From Akebia trifoliata (taxonomy: Eukaryota; Streptophyta; Magnoliopsida; Ranunculales; Lardizabalaceae): a stretch of 64,000 nucleotides of DNA. Shown one piece after another: positions 36,126-46,389 of the stretch. A program made the position numbers and the translations under genes. The stretch lies in contig CM030716.1 in the NCBI GenBank assembly GCA_017979445.1, positions 15,209,443 through 15,273,442 of the forward strand. The letters run 5' to 3'. How positions within the stretch are numbered: position 1 is the first letter of the stretch; each line of letters opens with the position of its first letter. The notes under the pieces are model-generated. The model ran no database searches and was not told the origin of the DNA. It saw nothing but the letters and a program-made list of their open reading frames with translations.

Positions 36126-38167
36126 TCCAAAATATCAAAAGAAGGTTTCAATAAAGAAGAAAGTTAAAACCTTAAGATTTTTTAGAGGAAAACTTCAAAT
36201 TTTTTCCCAACTTAAAGATAAAAATGTATTTTAAATTGAATGAGATAGGATTTATTGTCTCGCAAGCTATCTAATCAACTTTATTGCTTTATATTTGCAA
36301 GGGAAATGAGCATAAAAATAAGAAAATTTGTGAAGATGGATTTTTATTTTCACATGGATGGCTGATGTGGAAAATCTGGACCGTTTATCTAATAAAGTAC
36401 CATTCGATTTGACTCACCTTGATGGCACCCTTGCCGTGCATAGCATGCTTGTCCAAGCATTATCGTTTCTTTTAGAGCCTTCAATTTATACATTCTTTCT
36501 GATGGGAATTATTATTGGTTTTCGTTGTACATGATCAAACCATTTCTATGTTTTCATGGTTGGGTTCGTTATTAATTGAGTCGTGAGCTACAGTGACCTC
36601 AAGATTGTACCTCATTTCGTGCATCTTAGCGTGAAAGCATTGCCTACAACTTTATTAGAGACGATGAAAGCACATATAAACTTCCTCTCTAGAATCAACG
36701 ATTTGGCTTCGGACCACCACGACCAATAAGCTACACACAACACGTGATAGTAAGGCTGAAGTTCTCGAGCCAGTCAAATACTACTCCGCTCCAAGAAAAT
36801 CCTATGCCACTTCAGAAGTGGTGTGGACAAAAAGTACCTGATGAGCAATTTCTAGCTGGATTTTAGCATTTTACATAATGGGCACTCGAATAGGTAATAA
36901 AGAATTATTTCAAACCCATTATCAAAATGCAATCCAATGTCTGAAAAATACTGAAATTCAATGTCTACAAATAAACAAAGATTTTTCAGTATCGACTATC
37001 GACAGATGCAGTTTTCTTATATATATTATTTTAGCACTACTGACCTCCTAATTTTTACTTATTACACACCACTTCCAATAAAATTAGACTTTTAGATGTT
37101 ACTTTTTACAAAAGATAGAAAAAATGATGTCTGCATAAAAAACGAGGGTGTTGTCTAAAGCTTGTTTTTTTTTTTAAATACCAATAGCATTGATATAGTG
37201 TATCTCATGGACATTATCATAATGCATACATCTTATCTTTTTCAAGGTAATAGGTACCACACTATTCGTGCAAAATGAATTAGAAACACCAGCTAATCAA
37301 CTCATAGGTGTTCCATCGTCAATAAAAAACGATTACCGTTTCCAATTTGAAACAACTTTAAGCCGTTTTAAGTAGCCATTCCTGTTTGCCAATTTTAACA
37401 AAGGAAATTTTTACCTAGAATTCTGCAAAGAGTTCTTAATCACTAGTTTAATCAAGTAGTTGTATTACATGTAAATTACTTAGGAAATCAGTGGAACAGC
37501 AAAATCAAGGCTATACACGATGGAATGGAATATTGCAAATACAATTAATAAAACAAATCAACTATCTTATTAAGTGTAATGGGAAACTCTATCCCTCCCT
37601 TGTTTCAAACACCTCTTATTACTCCATTAATGCAATCATAAATGGATGCATTCAAGTTAATTTGAAATTTAAATATAAATGTGATGTTATACATAACTTT
37701 TTTTTACAATTTTTTTTTTTTTTGAAGGTAAGCGGACAACCGGGTTGGGATTTGCTTTTGTCAATTGACCTAACCTAAGAACCAATCTGTTGCTGTGCAA
37801 GCCCGACATGGCCTGGCCTAGGCTAGCTCAGCCCAATTGAATTCCTATCTAGGCCTGTAGGGTTGAAACCATGCACGACACCTCGTATTCTCAATCATTT
37901 GGTGGGTCTCAAATCTCAATCATTTATGAAAATATTCCTTTGAGATCGTCTGTTTGGAATTTGTTATCGAAGCCTTTATCAGTCCAACTCAACCAGTGTT
38001 AATATAGTATAGGGTGGAGCCCTCATCATGTGGTGTTAAAGTGCCCCAGACTCCACAAAGACTCAAAAAACTAATTCTTTTTATCCAATTGGAACAAACC
38101 ATGAATCACTAAACATGTTATTTTTGAACATGAGATCCCAACCCAAAGAACGTTTAAGATCTTAAGC
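36126..38167. other. Unassigned sequence inside the candidate PIF element
   Basis: No exon could be supported. A phrase near 37770-37870 (AGCCCGACATGGCCTGGCCT) is GC-richer than its surroundings but has no frame. Confidence 0.3.
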
Positions 38168-38416
38168 TCATGAACACATGAGTTGGTTCCAAATCTTCTA
38201 CAATTGGATGTTGTTTCCCTGAGTCTTTTTCAAGTCCTCTTAGATTAGCTTCATGAGCATATGAGTTGGTTCCAAATCTTCTACAATTGGATGTTGTTTC
38301 CCTGAGTCTTTCTCAAGTCCTCTTAGATTAGCTTCATGAGCATATGAGTTGGTTCCAAATCTTCTACGACGAATTGGATGTTGTTGCCTTGAGTCTTTCT
38401 CAAGTCTCTTAGATTA
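38168..38416. repeat. Three tandem 83-bp repeats upstream of the protease remnant
   Basis: AGTTGGTTCCAAATCTTCTA starts at 38181, 38264 and 38347, a period of 83 bp. Each is followed by GGATGTTGTTTCCCTGAGTC (last copy TTGCCTTGAGTC) and CTCAAGTCCTCTTAGATTA. The array ends about 130 bp before the protease ATG, so it occupies the likely promoter of the source gene copy. Confidence 0.9.
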
Positions 38417-38542
38417 TTGCTTTCAGTCTTGGCCCAACCTTCCTCTCCCTTAATTCCATCTAAGTGTAACTACGTAGATTCTTCAGGACTTAAGCCCAAG
38501 GGGACTAGAGTGACTTGACAGAGCAGAACCATATGGGCCATA

Positions 38543-40355
38543 ATGGGTTCCTCCTTCCTTTGTCTCCATTTCCTCTTCTTTTCACTCTTTTTGTGTCACT
38601 CTTGCTGTTTGAACAAAGCCTACACCTACGGTGGTGGACGAGTGCGAGGGCAAGGGACAACAAAGAACCATCATGTTATTGAAGTCAAATCCCTATTATC
38701 AGCAAATGTATGCTCTGATTCCTTCACCAAAGGTAATATAAAACCATGATGCACCTGATGCTCAAGACATTGTCTCTTTATTTTTTATTTATTTTTAGAT
38801 TTATAGATTAATGTACCTTTTTTCAATAACAGGATTTTTTTCTTAAATTGAATAATAGAAAATTTATTAAAAGGATAAATGAAAGTGTGAATTATTACCA
38901 AAACTAGAGATGAAATCATCTTATTTACATGGATAGCTAGTGCATATTCCAAAAATATTTTGCCGAGCGTGGAACTGGTGTGAGTGCGAATATAGGAGGG
39001 GGAAACCGAAGCATTATGAATTATGACCATCTTACTAAGGTAGAAAGACCAAACTCACCCCAAGATTATTCCCATTGTTTTCGAAATAATGAAGGAAGGG
39101 TGTTGTTCAATGGTAGACTCCACCACAGGTAATGTTCAAAAATATTTAAAATGAAAAATGTTCAAAGTGATATTTTATTTTTGGAATATTAAATAACAGA
39201 TAATTGTACATAATTTTGGATTATCTTTTCTAGTTTGAGTCTAGAAAAAGACCTTGGTTTGGCCCTAGGCTATCTGTCCTGCCTGAACTTGCTTGATCCT
39301 TCAGTGGCTCACACTATGGAATGACCAAACTTTGTCCCATTGTGCCACCACCTTCATTCATATTTAACATAATCTTTTATTTGACATTTCAGGTCCAAGA
39401 CGATCACTCGCAGCACTACGAATGGCTCACATAGATGGGCCTTGTGCACCAATGAGCCACAGAAACAACACAACTCTCAATCCCATCCAAAACCTCCTCC
39501 AAGACAAAACCCGGGTACGCTTCCTCTGCTCCAAAGCTCCAGTCTGTTTGGACACTAACAATTACGTAGTTACCATTGGATTTGGTATGCCCAAGCTAGA
39601 TCTTTCGCTGGCATTTGACACTGGCAGTGACTTTACTTGGATTCAATGCCAACCATGTGTTGTCAGTTGCTATCCACAAGAAGACCCAATATTCGACCCC
39701 TCCAAGTCATCATCATATTCTAATATCTCTTGCAGTTCTAAGGAGTGCTCCCAAATAAAGGGGAGTTGCTCTGCCACCTCCACCTGCATCTATGGCATCC
39801 AATACAGCGTCGAGTTCTATTCAATTGGATTCTTTGCACGTGAAACAATAACGCTAACATCTTCAAATGTATTCCCCAATTTCATGTTTGGTTGTGGTCA
39901 AAACAACCACAGACCATCTGGAAAAATAGAGGGGTTACTCGGCCTCGGACGCAACAATATATCACTTGTATCTCAGACTAGTCAAATGTTTGGAAAAATA
40001 TTTTCTTATTGTATCCCACCAATAGCAAGCTCTACTGGATACCTAGCTTTTGGAGCCCCCACCAAGACTGGTCTCAAATACACGCCTCTATTGACAAACC
40101 CGCGCCGTCCATCATTGTATGTCCTAAACCTATCAGGGATAAGTGTGGCAGATAAAAAATTAGCAATCTCACCATCGGTATTTACCTCTTCGGGTACCAT
40201 CTTAGACTCTGTCGTTGTAATCACTTATTTTCCACAAACAGCTTATTCAGAACTCAGGTCAGCGTTCGAAATTTGATGTCAAGTACCCACCAGCTCAACC
40301 ATATTCATTTTTGGACACATGTTATGACCTTTCTGGGTTCGACACGGCCACAATG
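38543..40355 (+). pseudogene. Truncated nepenthesin-type aspartic protease
   Basis: Exon 1 (38543-38732) encodes a signal peptide (MGSSFLCLHFLFFSLFLCHS) and a short pro-segment. Exon 2 starts at 39393 after TTTCAG and joins in frame as TKGPRRSLAALRMAHIDGPC. The first catalytic motif DTGS is intact at about residue 139 (LAFDTGSDFTWIQC), followed by the Cys-rich nepenthesin insert (QCQPCVVSCYPQEDP). The second motif should be DSGT but reads DSVV (GTILDSVVVITYFPQTAYSE), removing the essential Gly-Thr. A frameshift after SAFE and a second 1-bp loss follow. Family-like sequence resumes (KYPPAQPYSFLDTCYDLSGF) and stops near 40350, where NPF sequence begins on the other strand. The C-terminal ~100 residues are missing. 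Plant relatives (At5g10770 type) are secreted proteases, but this copy cannot be active. Confidence 0.88.
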
Positions 40356-41743
40356 GTGAAGACATCAGCAATTCCGAATAAGATATATTGAGGAAGTAAC
40401 CACCACACACTCATAGGAACTGTCGCTTCCGGAATGTCGACCAACCCAAATCTCTAAAGCAATTTTAAGTCTTTTCTTCTCCATTAGAGCTGCCACCACC
40501 ATGGAGATCACAGATATAAAGATTCCACAGCCAATTCTCTGAAGCATTGTTATCCCTGAGGACTTCCCTGTGATGACTCTAGCAATAGGAACAAAGAAAC
40601 GATCATATATGGGAAGAAGTAGAACAATAGACAGTCCGGTAAAGGATTGGAGTGAGGCAGCTGGTATTTGGAAGCTTGATCCTATTAATCTGTCCATGGT
40701 ACCTCCTTGCTTAGTGAAGAATGTCGAGATTTGTGCAAATGCAATCCCATATATCAAACATGTAACCCATATTGGAACCAATCACAGTACAGACTTTGCT
40801 TCTTCCACTTGACTAATGCTACATACTCTCCAATCTTTCCTTGAATCATTTGAAAAGTTTGATTCATCAATCAATGCTTTGTTGAGAAACCTGCCATAAA
40901 GAAGAAGGTCTTGTTGTATGTTCAATTAGAATATTGTAAAGTAACTCAAAAGCTCTCTTAGTATTATCATCATATGCATGATTTCAAGTATTGGGTCGAT
41001 AATATAAATCCTACTCACCATTTAACTTGATCATAAACCTGAGTGCAAATATGGGTTTGAAGAAGAAAAACTGATTGTGGCTGATGAATGGATGAGTTTC
41101 CTAAAGTGCGAACTCCATTTTATACCATACGTAAAAAAAAGTACTCATTTTTCATTGTTTCAAAATAAGCAAAAAGAAATTCATTTCTCTTACTTGAATT
41201 GGTGAGCACCAACATTGGAGGACGTTTGCCTTGCTTCCTCTAGCATGGCAGTGGATGAAGGGGTGGTTCTCCAATTCCTTGCTGCTGCTACAAACACTTG
41301 AGCGATTCTAACAAATGGGTTGCTCCTCCTCTTTGAAACTATAACGATAAGTCCTAGTTCCGAGCAAGAAAACAATAAGTGCTGCTGCCATTGAAACATT
41401 TGGAATACCAAATCCAAGACCCCAATTCAAGTTGTCTTGGATGTAGCTCATGATAAAGATTGTAACACAGGAACCCACACATAAACCAAAATACCACCAG
41501 TTGAAGAATGAACTCTTGGACTTGCTCTCCTCTGGGTCTCGCCCATCAAAGTGATTGGCTCCAAAAGCCTGTACGCATGGCTTATGTCCAGCTTGTGCAA
41601 TTGCTACTAAATACAAAGAGATGAAGAAGAAGACGACTTGGAGAGTAGAAGGAGAAGAGCAAAAGATATTGTTCTCAGTGTTTTGACAGTCAGGTGAGTA
41701 TAGGGAAGTAAGAACAGCTGATAGAGTTAACAATCCGAGCCCC
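40345..41743 (-). pseudogene. Truncated NPF (NRT1/PTR) transporter
   Basis: A first exon piece begins after acceptor ATTACAG at 41743 with GLGLLTLSAVLTSLYSPDCQ and holds the conserved QAFGANHFDGRD and SFFNWWYFGLCVG motifs. One frameshift follows within FKEEEQP/SKRRSNPFVRIAQV. A donor at GTAAGAG near 41198 and an acceptor at TGGCAG near 40892 frame an intron. The second piece runs FLNKALIDESNFSND, a stop codon just before LVPIWVTCLIYGIAFAQIST, then TFFTKQGGTMDR. A further frameshift precedes GLVDIPEATVPMSVWWLLPQ, and it fades after IADVFTIV near 40345. NPF proteins are 12-helix proton-coupled nitrate/peptide/hormone transporters. The first two to three helices and the last ones are missing here, with at least two frameshifts and one stop. 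Confidence 0.9.
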
Positions 41744-43634
41744 TGTAATTCCATCCAACTTGAAGATGATGTTTATTGATGAAAAATACCAAATATTTAC
41801 TTATGATGATGATATAGAGAAAAAATGCTCATGATTTTTCTCACCAATGGTGAAAAATGCTCAAATTAATGGCTCTAAAAGTAAGAAAAATTGATTTTCC
41901 ACAACCAAGATGAAAAATGAATAAATTCAATGGCCAGAAATAAAAAACAGAAAAAAATTTCAATTCATAAGTCCACCAAAAGAGAGGATGAAACACTTGA
42001 AAGGCTAGTGGATACCAACGAGTGCCTCGAGCAAACCTTTAGTGGCTCACTGGTAGTGGTCTTATATTGGGCATGTTTACATCCATTCTAGTGGCCTTAT
42101 TGAGGATTATAAATACCTCTGTTCTGTTTAGAGTTGAACAGAATAACAAACAAAGAGTAGTTTATGGAGTAGGAAAGCATTCGGTTTCCACTGAAGTTCT
42201 GTGAATTCAACACTAGGAAAGCATTTGGCTCTTGAACCCAACCCTATATATAATGATAATGATTAAGTCAATAACCATACAATAAACCATATTTCCACCA
42301 TTGTCGTCAAGTTGCTGAAAAAGACTATTAATACTAGCAGGGGCCACACCTCTTTGCCATATTCAATTTGGTTACATGTTTAGATCAGTCATCAGTGTAC
42401 TTATCATATCCTTAGCAAACGAAACCCAATGACTTGTTAACTCACAAATGTGGGGGTTACTTATAACTCTCTAATTATCAAGAAGGATACACACATCGTC
42501 TAATCTATCCTTGTTGGACTACTTTTGTATCCATTTGGATTATACCATCCTTAGAAAGGAAAAAAATAAAAGATAAAATCAAATTGGGCAAAATACTAGC
42601 TCCACCCTTGGATAGAAGATGATAATATGAAAAAGAGGATTACCAAATTCAGCATGGACAGATGGCTGTTCTGAAAACTCACATATAGAAGTAATGGAAA
42701 GTGCATAACAAAGCATATCTCATTTGCATTAGCAGTAAACGTGTAGACATGCTGTTTGCTCAAATGATATTCAACAAAAGATAACCTAATTTTACAGAAT
42801 ACCTTTAAAGACCTGCAATTGTGCTGATTTCTCCTTGCAAAATTTCTCATAAATTGCTTGGAACTTGGCAAACTCATCACATTCACACTGCAACTCGTTC
42901 AAGTAGACAATCAATTAAAACCAAAACTTCAAACAGTACAGTTGAAACTAATATTTAGGAATCTAGGTTGAGCATTACACACCTCCTTGGAGCAATGGCA
43001 ATCGGCCCCTAGTCATTAAGCTTTCTGCAGACATACTTGAGAACTCCAAAAAACATACAGAAACAGATTCATGTTTCACCCAATGAACACTAAGTACTAA
43101 TTTGGGAAACAAGATTAAAAAACTCAGAATATTCTGCACATATACTAGAAAACAGACTCTTTAACATAATAAACATGATCCAATGAATGAAAGCAGATAA
43201 TAAAAATAAATACACACACTTGCCATCCACCAAGGTTGAGGTTCATCAAAGGAAATGACATTCCATTTGCATCTGATACTCAACTAACAAGTGCATTTAC
43301 CTATAAAAAAACTAAAGTAGAAGCAAATATATATATATAACCATACATACCCTCCCTCCTTTCTCCCCCAATCCAACCAAAGTTTACATGACACTTGACA
43401 CAAAAAACAAACCGAATAAAAAAGACTCGCCACAAACGCACAAAAAACAAACTCAAAAGCACTTCTTGTGGACGATAGATGGACTTGATTTGTCGTACTC
43501 AACCTTTGAGATCCACATCTGCAAATTCAATAAAAATAAGTAAAGATTCAAGTAAGAACCAACCAAACTAAGTTCATATAAAGGAATCTTTTGGAACATT
43601 GCAAAACAAAACTCACCTGTTGAAATGTGCTGAA
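41744..43634. other. Sequence between NPF fragment and ORF1
   Basis: Mostly AT-rich DNA without clear genes. 42000-42240 contains a TATAAATACCTC phrase and could be an LTR fragment. A possible captured exon is listed separately (42813-42893). The last part probably includes the 3' UTR of ORF1. Confidence 0.3.
42813..42893 (-). pseudogene. Possible captured 81-bp exon, family unknown
   Basis: Between acceptor ACGAG and donor CAG|GTCTTT the minus strand has 27 uninterrupted codons including CECDEFAKFQAIYEKFCKEK. The charged, helix-forming composition contrasts with neighbouring AT-rich DNA, and the phase-0 length is exon-like. I do not recognise the protein. It may be a third host fragment in the candidate PIF element. 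Confidence 0.3.
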
Positions 43635-44749
43635 TCAAGAATCTCCAGCACTATTCAACATTGTCATCAAGTATCGCAAACGCCTATCAGCCGGGTTACC
43701 AAAAAACGCCCTCATTCTTTCAGGTTTTTCGATGAGGAAAGAGTAGGCACGATCAAGTAAGTCTGAATCAATTCCTAATCGTACCAACTCATCAAAAACA
43801 TCCTCCTCCGAGTAAACGCGTGCTCTAGTCCTTTGAAGAATCTCATTTCCGCCTCTAAGAATATCATTTCCTTTTCTAAGAATATCATGTCCTTGTTTAA
43901 GAATTTCATTTCCTTCTTTGATTGCAAATGCAATCTCTCTCATTGAATCCTCAAATCCAGAATTATCTATTGAAGATGATGCCTTTCTCTTCTTGGATTG
44001 TGAGGAAGTTGCAGACTTGTTAGAAACTGATTCATAAGGAGTTGTTGGTCGAGTATCTTCATGCATATCATACGAACCTTCAAAGCCCTCCAAATGGATA
44101 TCATCATTTATCACCATATGATCAATATCATCAATAAGTGTTTTACCACGTCCACCAGCTTCCATCCCCCCACCTGTCTGCATCTCATTATTCCACCGTT
44201 TCACTTTTTCGAATGCAGTTTCAGCACTTTGTCCTGTTGCTCTATCCTTTCCAAAGAGTTTTGTTAATTTTTCATAATGAGGTAAAGGTGTATTCATCCA
44301 CTTCTTTGCTTCGGGTTTTGCCTACAACAATAAAGAAAAAACAAATTAAAACATTATTGCATATTAATAAGTAAATTAAAGTGACATAGTTTAAATTAGT
44401 AAAAAAATTTAACCTCAATCAATGCCTTCCAAACTTCAGGCTCAGCATCCATCATCTTTGTCCCTTGATTCCAAGCAAAACCACTCAAGCCACCCTTGAA
44501 AATATCGTAACACTCAGTGAAGTTCTTTTTAATTGTTTTCATGCGGTTCTTCACGAGTTGTTTATTAAATTCATACCCAAGTCTTTCATTCAATTCAAGC
44601 ACAATTTGGTCATATGCAGAGGTTGTGAAAGTCCCATTAACTCTGTTTCCATTGTCGTTCTGGTGAACAAATGCGTCAATGAGAACCGTATCCATTTGCT
44701 CATTCCATTTCCAAGCTTGTTCTTTTTCTGTTTTGTAAGACCTACTCAT
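43635..44749 (-). CDS. PIF/Harbinger ORF1: Myb/SANT-like DNA-binding protein
   Basis: Two exons (44749-44414 and 44321-43635) join with GAG|GTTAAA and TTGTAG|GC borders to 340 codons plus stop. Residues ~10-110 form a Myb/SANT-like domain: WNEQMDTVLIDAFVHQNDNG, the NRMKTIKKNF helix, and FAWNQGTKMMDAEPEVWKAL. The family signature WxW...MD...L and a GxxW...V/IxA-x-EVW motif are visible. A Ser-rich, lysine-rich linker (SQSKKRKASSSIDNSG) could be nuclear-localising. A repeat of EGNEILKQG-type heptads suggests a coiled coil, and the conserved C-terminal block has RLGIDSDLLDRAY. In PIF/Harbinger elements this protein acts with the transposase in DNA binding and nuclear import. The reading frame is fully open. 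A domesticated host gene is possible, but the adjacent transposase favours an element gene. Confidence 0.88.
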
Positions 44750-44953
44750 CTATAATATATACAGAAATAAAGAATTATCTTAATTAAGCCATAATTTGTA
44801 ACATAGTAAGTTATTATGCAAACAAGATAATAATTTAAAACGTATATCTAATATCAAATAAGTTCCCAGTGAAAATTTAAACCAATAATTGAACATAGTC
44901 TTACAATACAATCATCCAGCTACAATTTTGCATGTAAATAAAAAAATCAAAAG

Positions 44954-46389
44954 TCACACATGATTCAGCACATAATCACTCCACATGGTAGCTGCTATGT
45001 TATCCCTTAAAATTGCTCCTAGTCTAGAGTCTTCATCATCATTCTCTCGAAAATGAACATCTTCTTGAGATTCAGGCTCATTCATGATCTCTCTATCTAC
45101 TTCAGCAATAAGACGCTCATCAGGATCAACGCCCATTAAGAAATTGTGGAGAATAGAACATGCTAAAATTATCTCTGATTGCGTGTCAATTGAGTAAGTG
45201 GGCTCTGTCGTGCTTTTTATAATAGGAAATCTTTTCTTCAATACTCCAAAACATCTTTCAATTGCATTGCGCAAGGATGCATGTCGATGATTAAATAACT
45301 CTCGAGGATTTTGTGGCGCATGTGTAGAATATTCTTTCAAGTGGTAACGCACACCTCTGTAAGGTGCCATAAGTCCACTCCTAAGCATATATCCAGCATC
45401 AACAAGGTAATATTTACCTATTAAGATTGAAAGTCATTACTATAATGATATTTTTAATTAAATAAAAGAAATATATATTAATAGTTAAATAGATTACCGT
45501 TAGAAAATTTTAAATTATCTTCTCTTGTCAATGCATTTTTAATTATCCTTGAATCCGATGCTGTCCCTTCCCATCCAGGTAAAACGTATGTGAATTTCAA
45601 ATCAAAAGTACATGCTACCAATACATTTTGTGTTTGATATTCCTTCCTTCCACGATATCTTGGTGCATCTGTATTAGAAACTTTCACACGGATATGTGTT
45701 CCATCAAGTGCACCTATGCAATCCTGATATTGATGTAATATATCAAATTTTATTACAAAAATAATATTTTACTATTTAAATGAATTTTATATAAAAAGAA
45801 GTAACATAATATGTTTACCTTGAAGTATGGGTAGAATCTATTATTGTTGAATATTTCTGGAGAAACTTCTGATCCATCAGGTTGTTTAAGATAGAGTTCA
45901 GCTAATGATATTATGGCTCGTAGAACACGATGAAAATGACGACTTATAGTCTCACCAGAACGACGGAAAAAAAAATGAAATGGTGCGGTTCCTTACATTT
46001 TGTGACAATATGTGAAGAAATTTGGCAACTTGCTCTTCAACTGTAGCTCGTCGAGTGTGAGTAAGTCGACCCGAAGTTTGAAGTAGATTGCATAAATTTT
46101 CAAAAGCTTCAGGCCCCATTCGTATAATATCACGACATTTTTCATTAGTCCTAAGTTCGTTCATCAATTCTTGTCTCACACACTCTCTTTCTAAATTGTT
46201 TGGCATTATAGAGCGATCCACATAATTTCTATACTCAGACTGCTTAACCAAATAGGCAGCCACAAGACAAACCACGTGTGTAGCCATACGACGCCTTCGA
46301 TCCCATTCCACAACAATGTTTTTCCAAATTCGAAGACGACGAAAATAATGTTCACGAAACGACTTATACAATTCTTCATCTCTATCCAT
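44954..46389 (-). pseudogene. PIF/Harbinger transposase (DDE, HARBI1/ALP1-like), one frameshift
   Basis: Three exons (46389-45819, 45723-45498 and 45417-44954) with GT/AG borders would encode about 419 residues. The only fault is a run of nine T (minus strand, near 45966-45974), one more than the frame needs. It shifts SFFFRRSGETIS into a stop 16 bases later. Catalytic residues are all present: D197 in ALDGTH, D247 in TASDSR and E319 in NAIERCFG, with the usual downstream FGVLKKRF. The N-terminal helix-turn-helix-like part holds LERECVRQELMNELRTNEKC. An acceptor AG sits directly before the ATG, so a 2-kb 5' UTR intron to a leader exon near 48472-48620 is likely. Such transposases cut and paste at TTA/TAA targets. 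The single poly-T error suggests recent inactivation, or a sequencing error. Confidence 0.9.

Noticed and set aside
35900..36154. 84-codon frame rich in Gly, Lys and Arg
   Set aside because: It is the G-rich subterminal repeat of the PIF element, not a protein gene.
38168..38416. CRISPR-like array
   Set aside because: Three directly abutting 83-bp copies without spacers in a plant nuclear sequence; an ordinary tandem repeat.
44061..44755. Plus-strand frames opposite ORF1
   Set aside because: Antisense shadows of the Myb/SANT-like exons.
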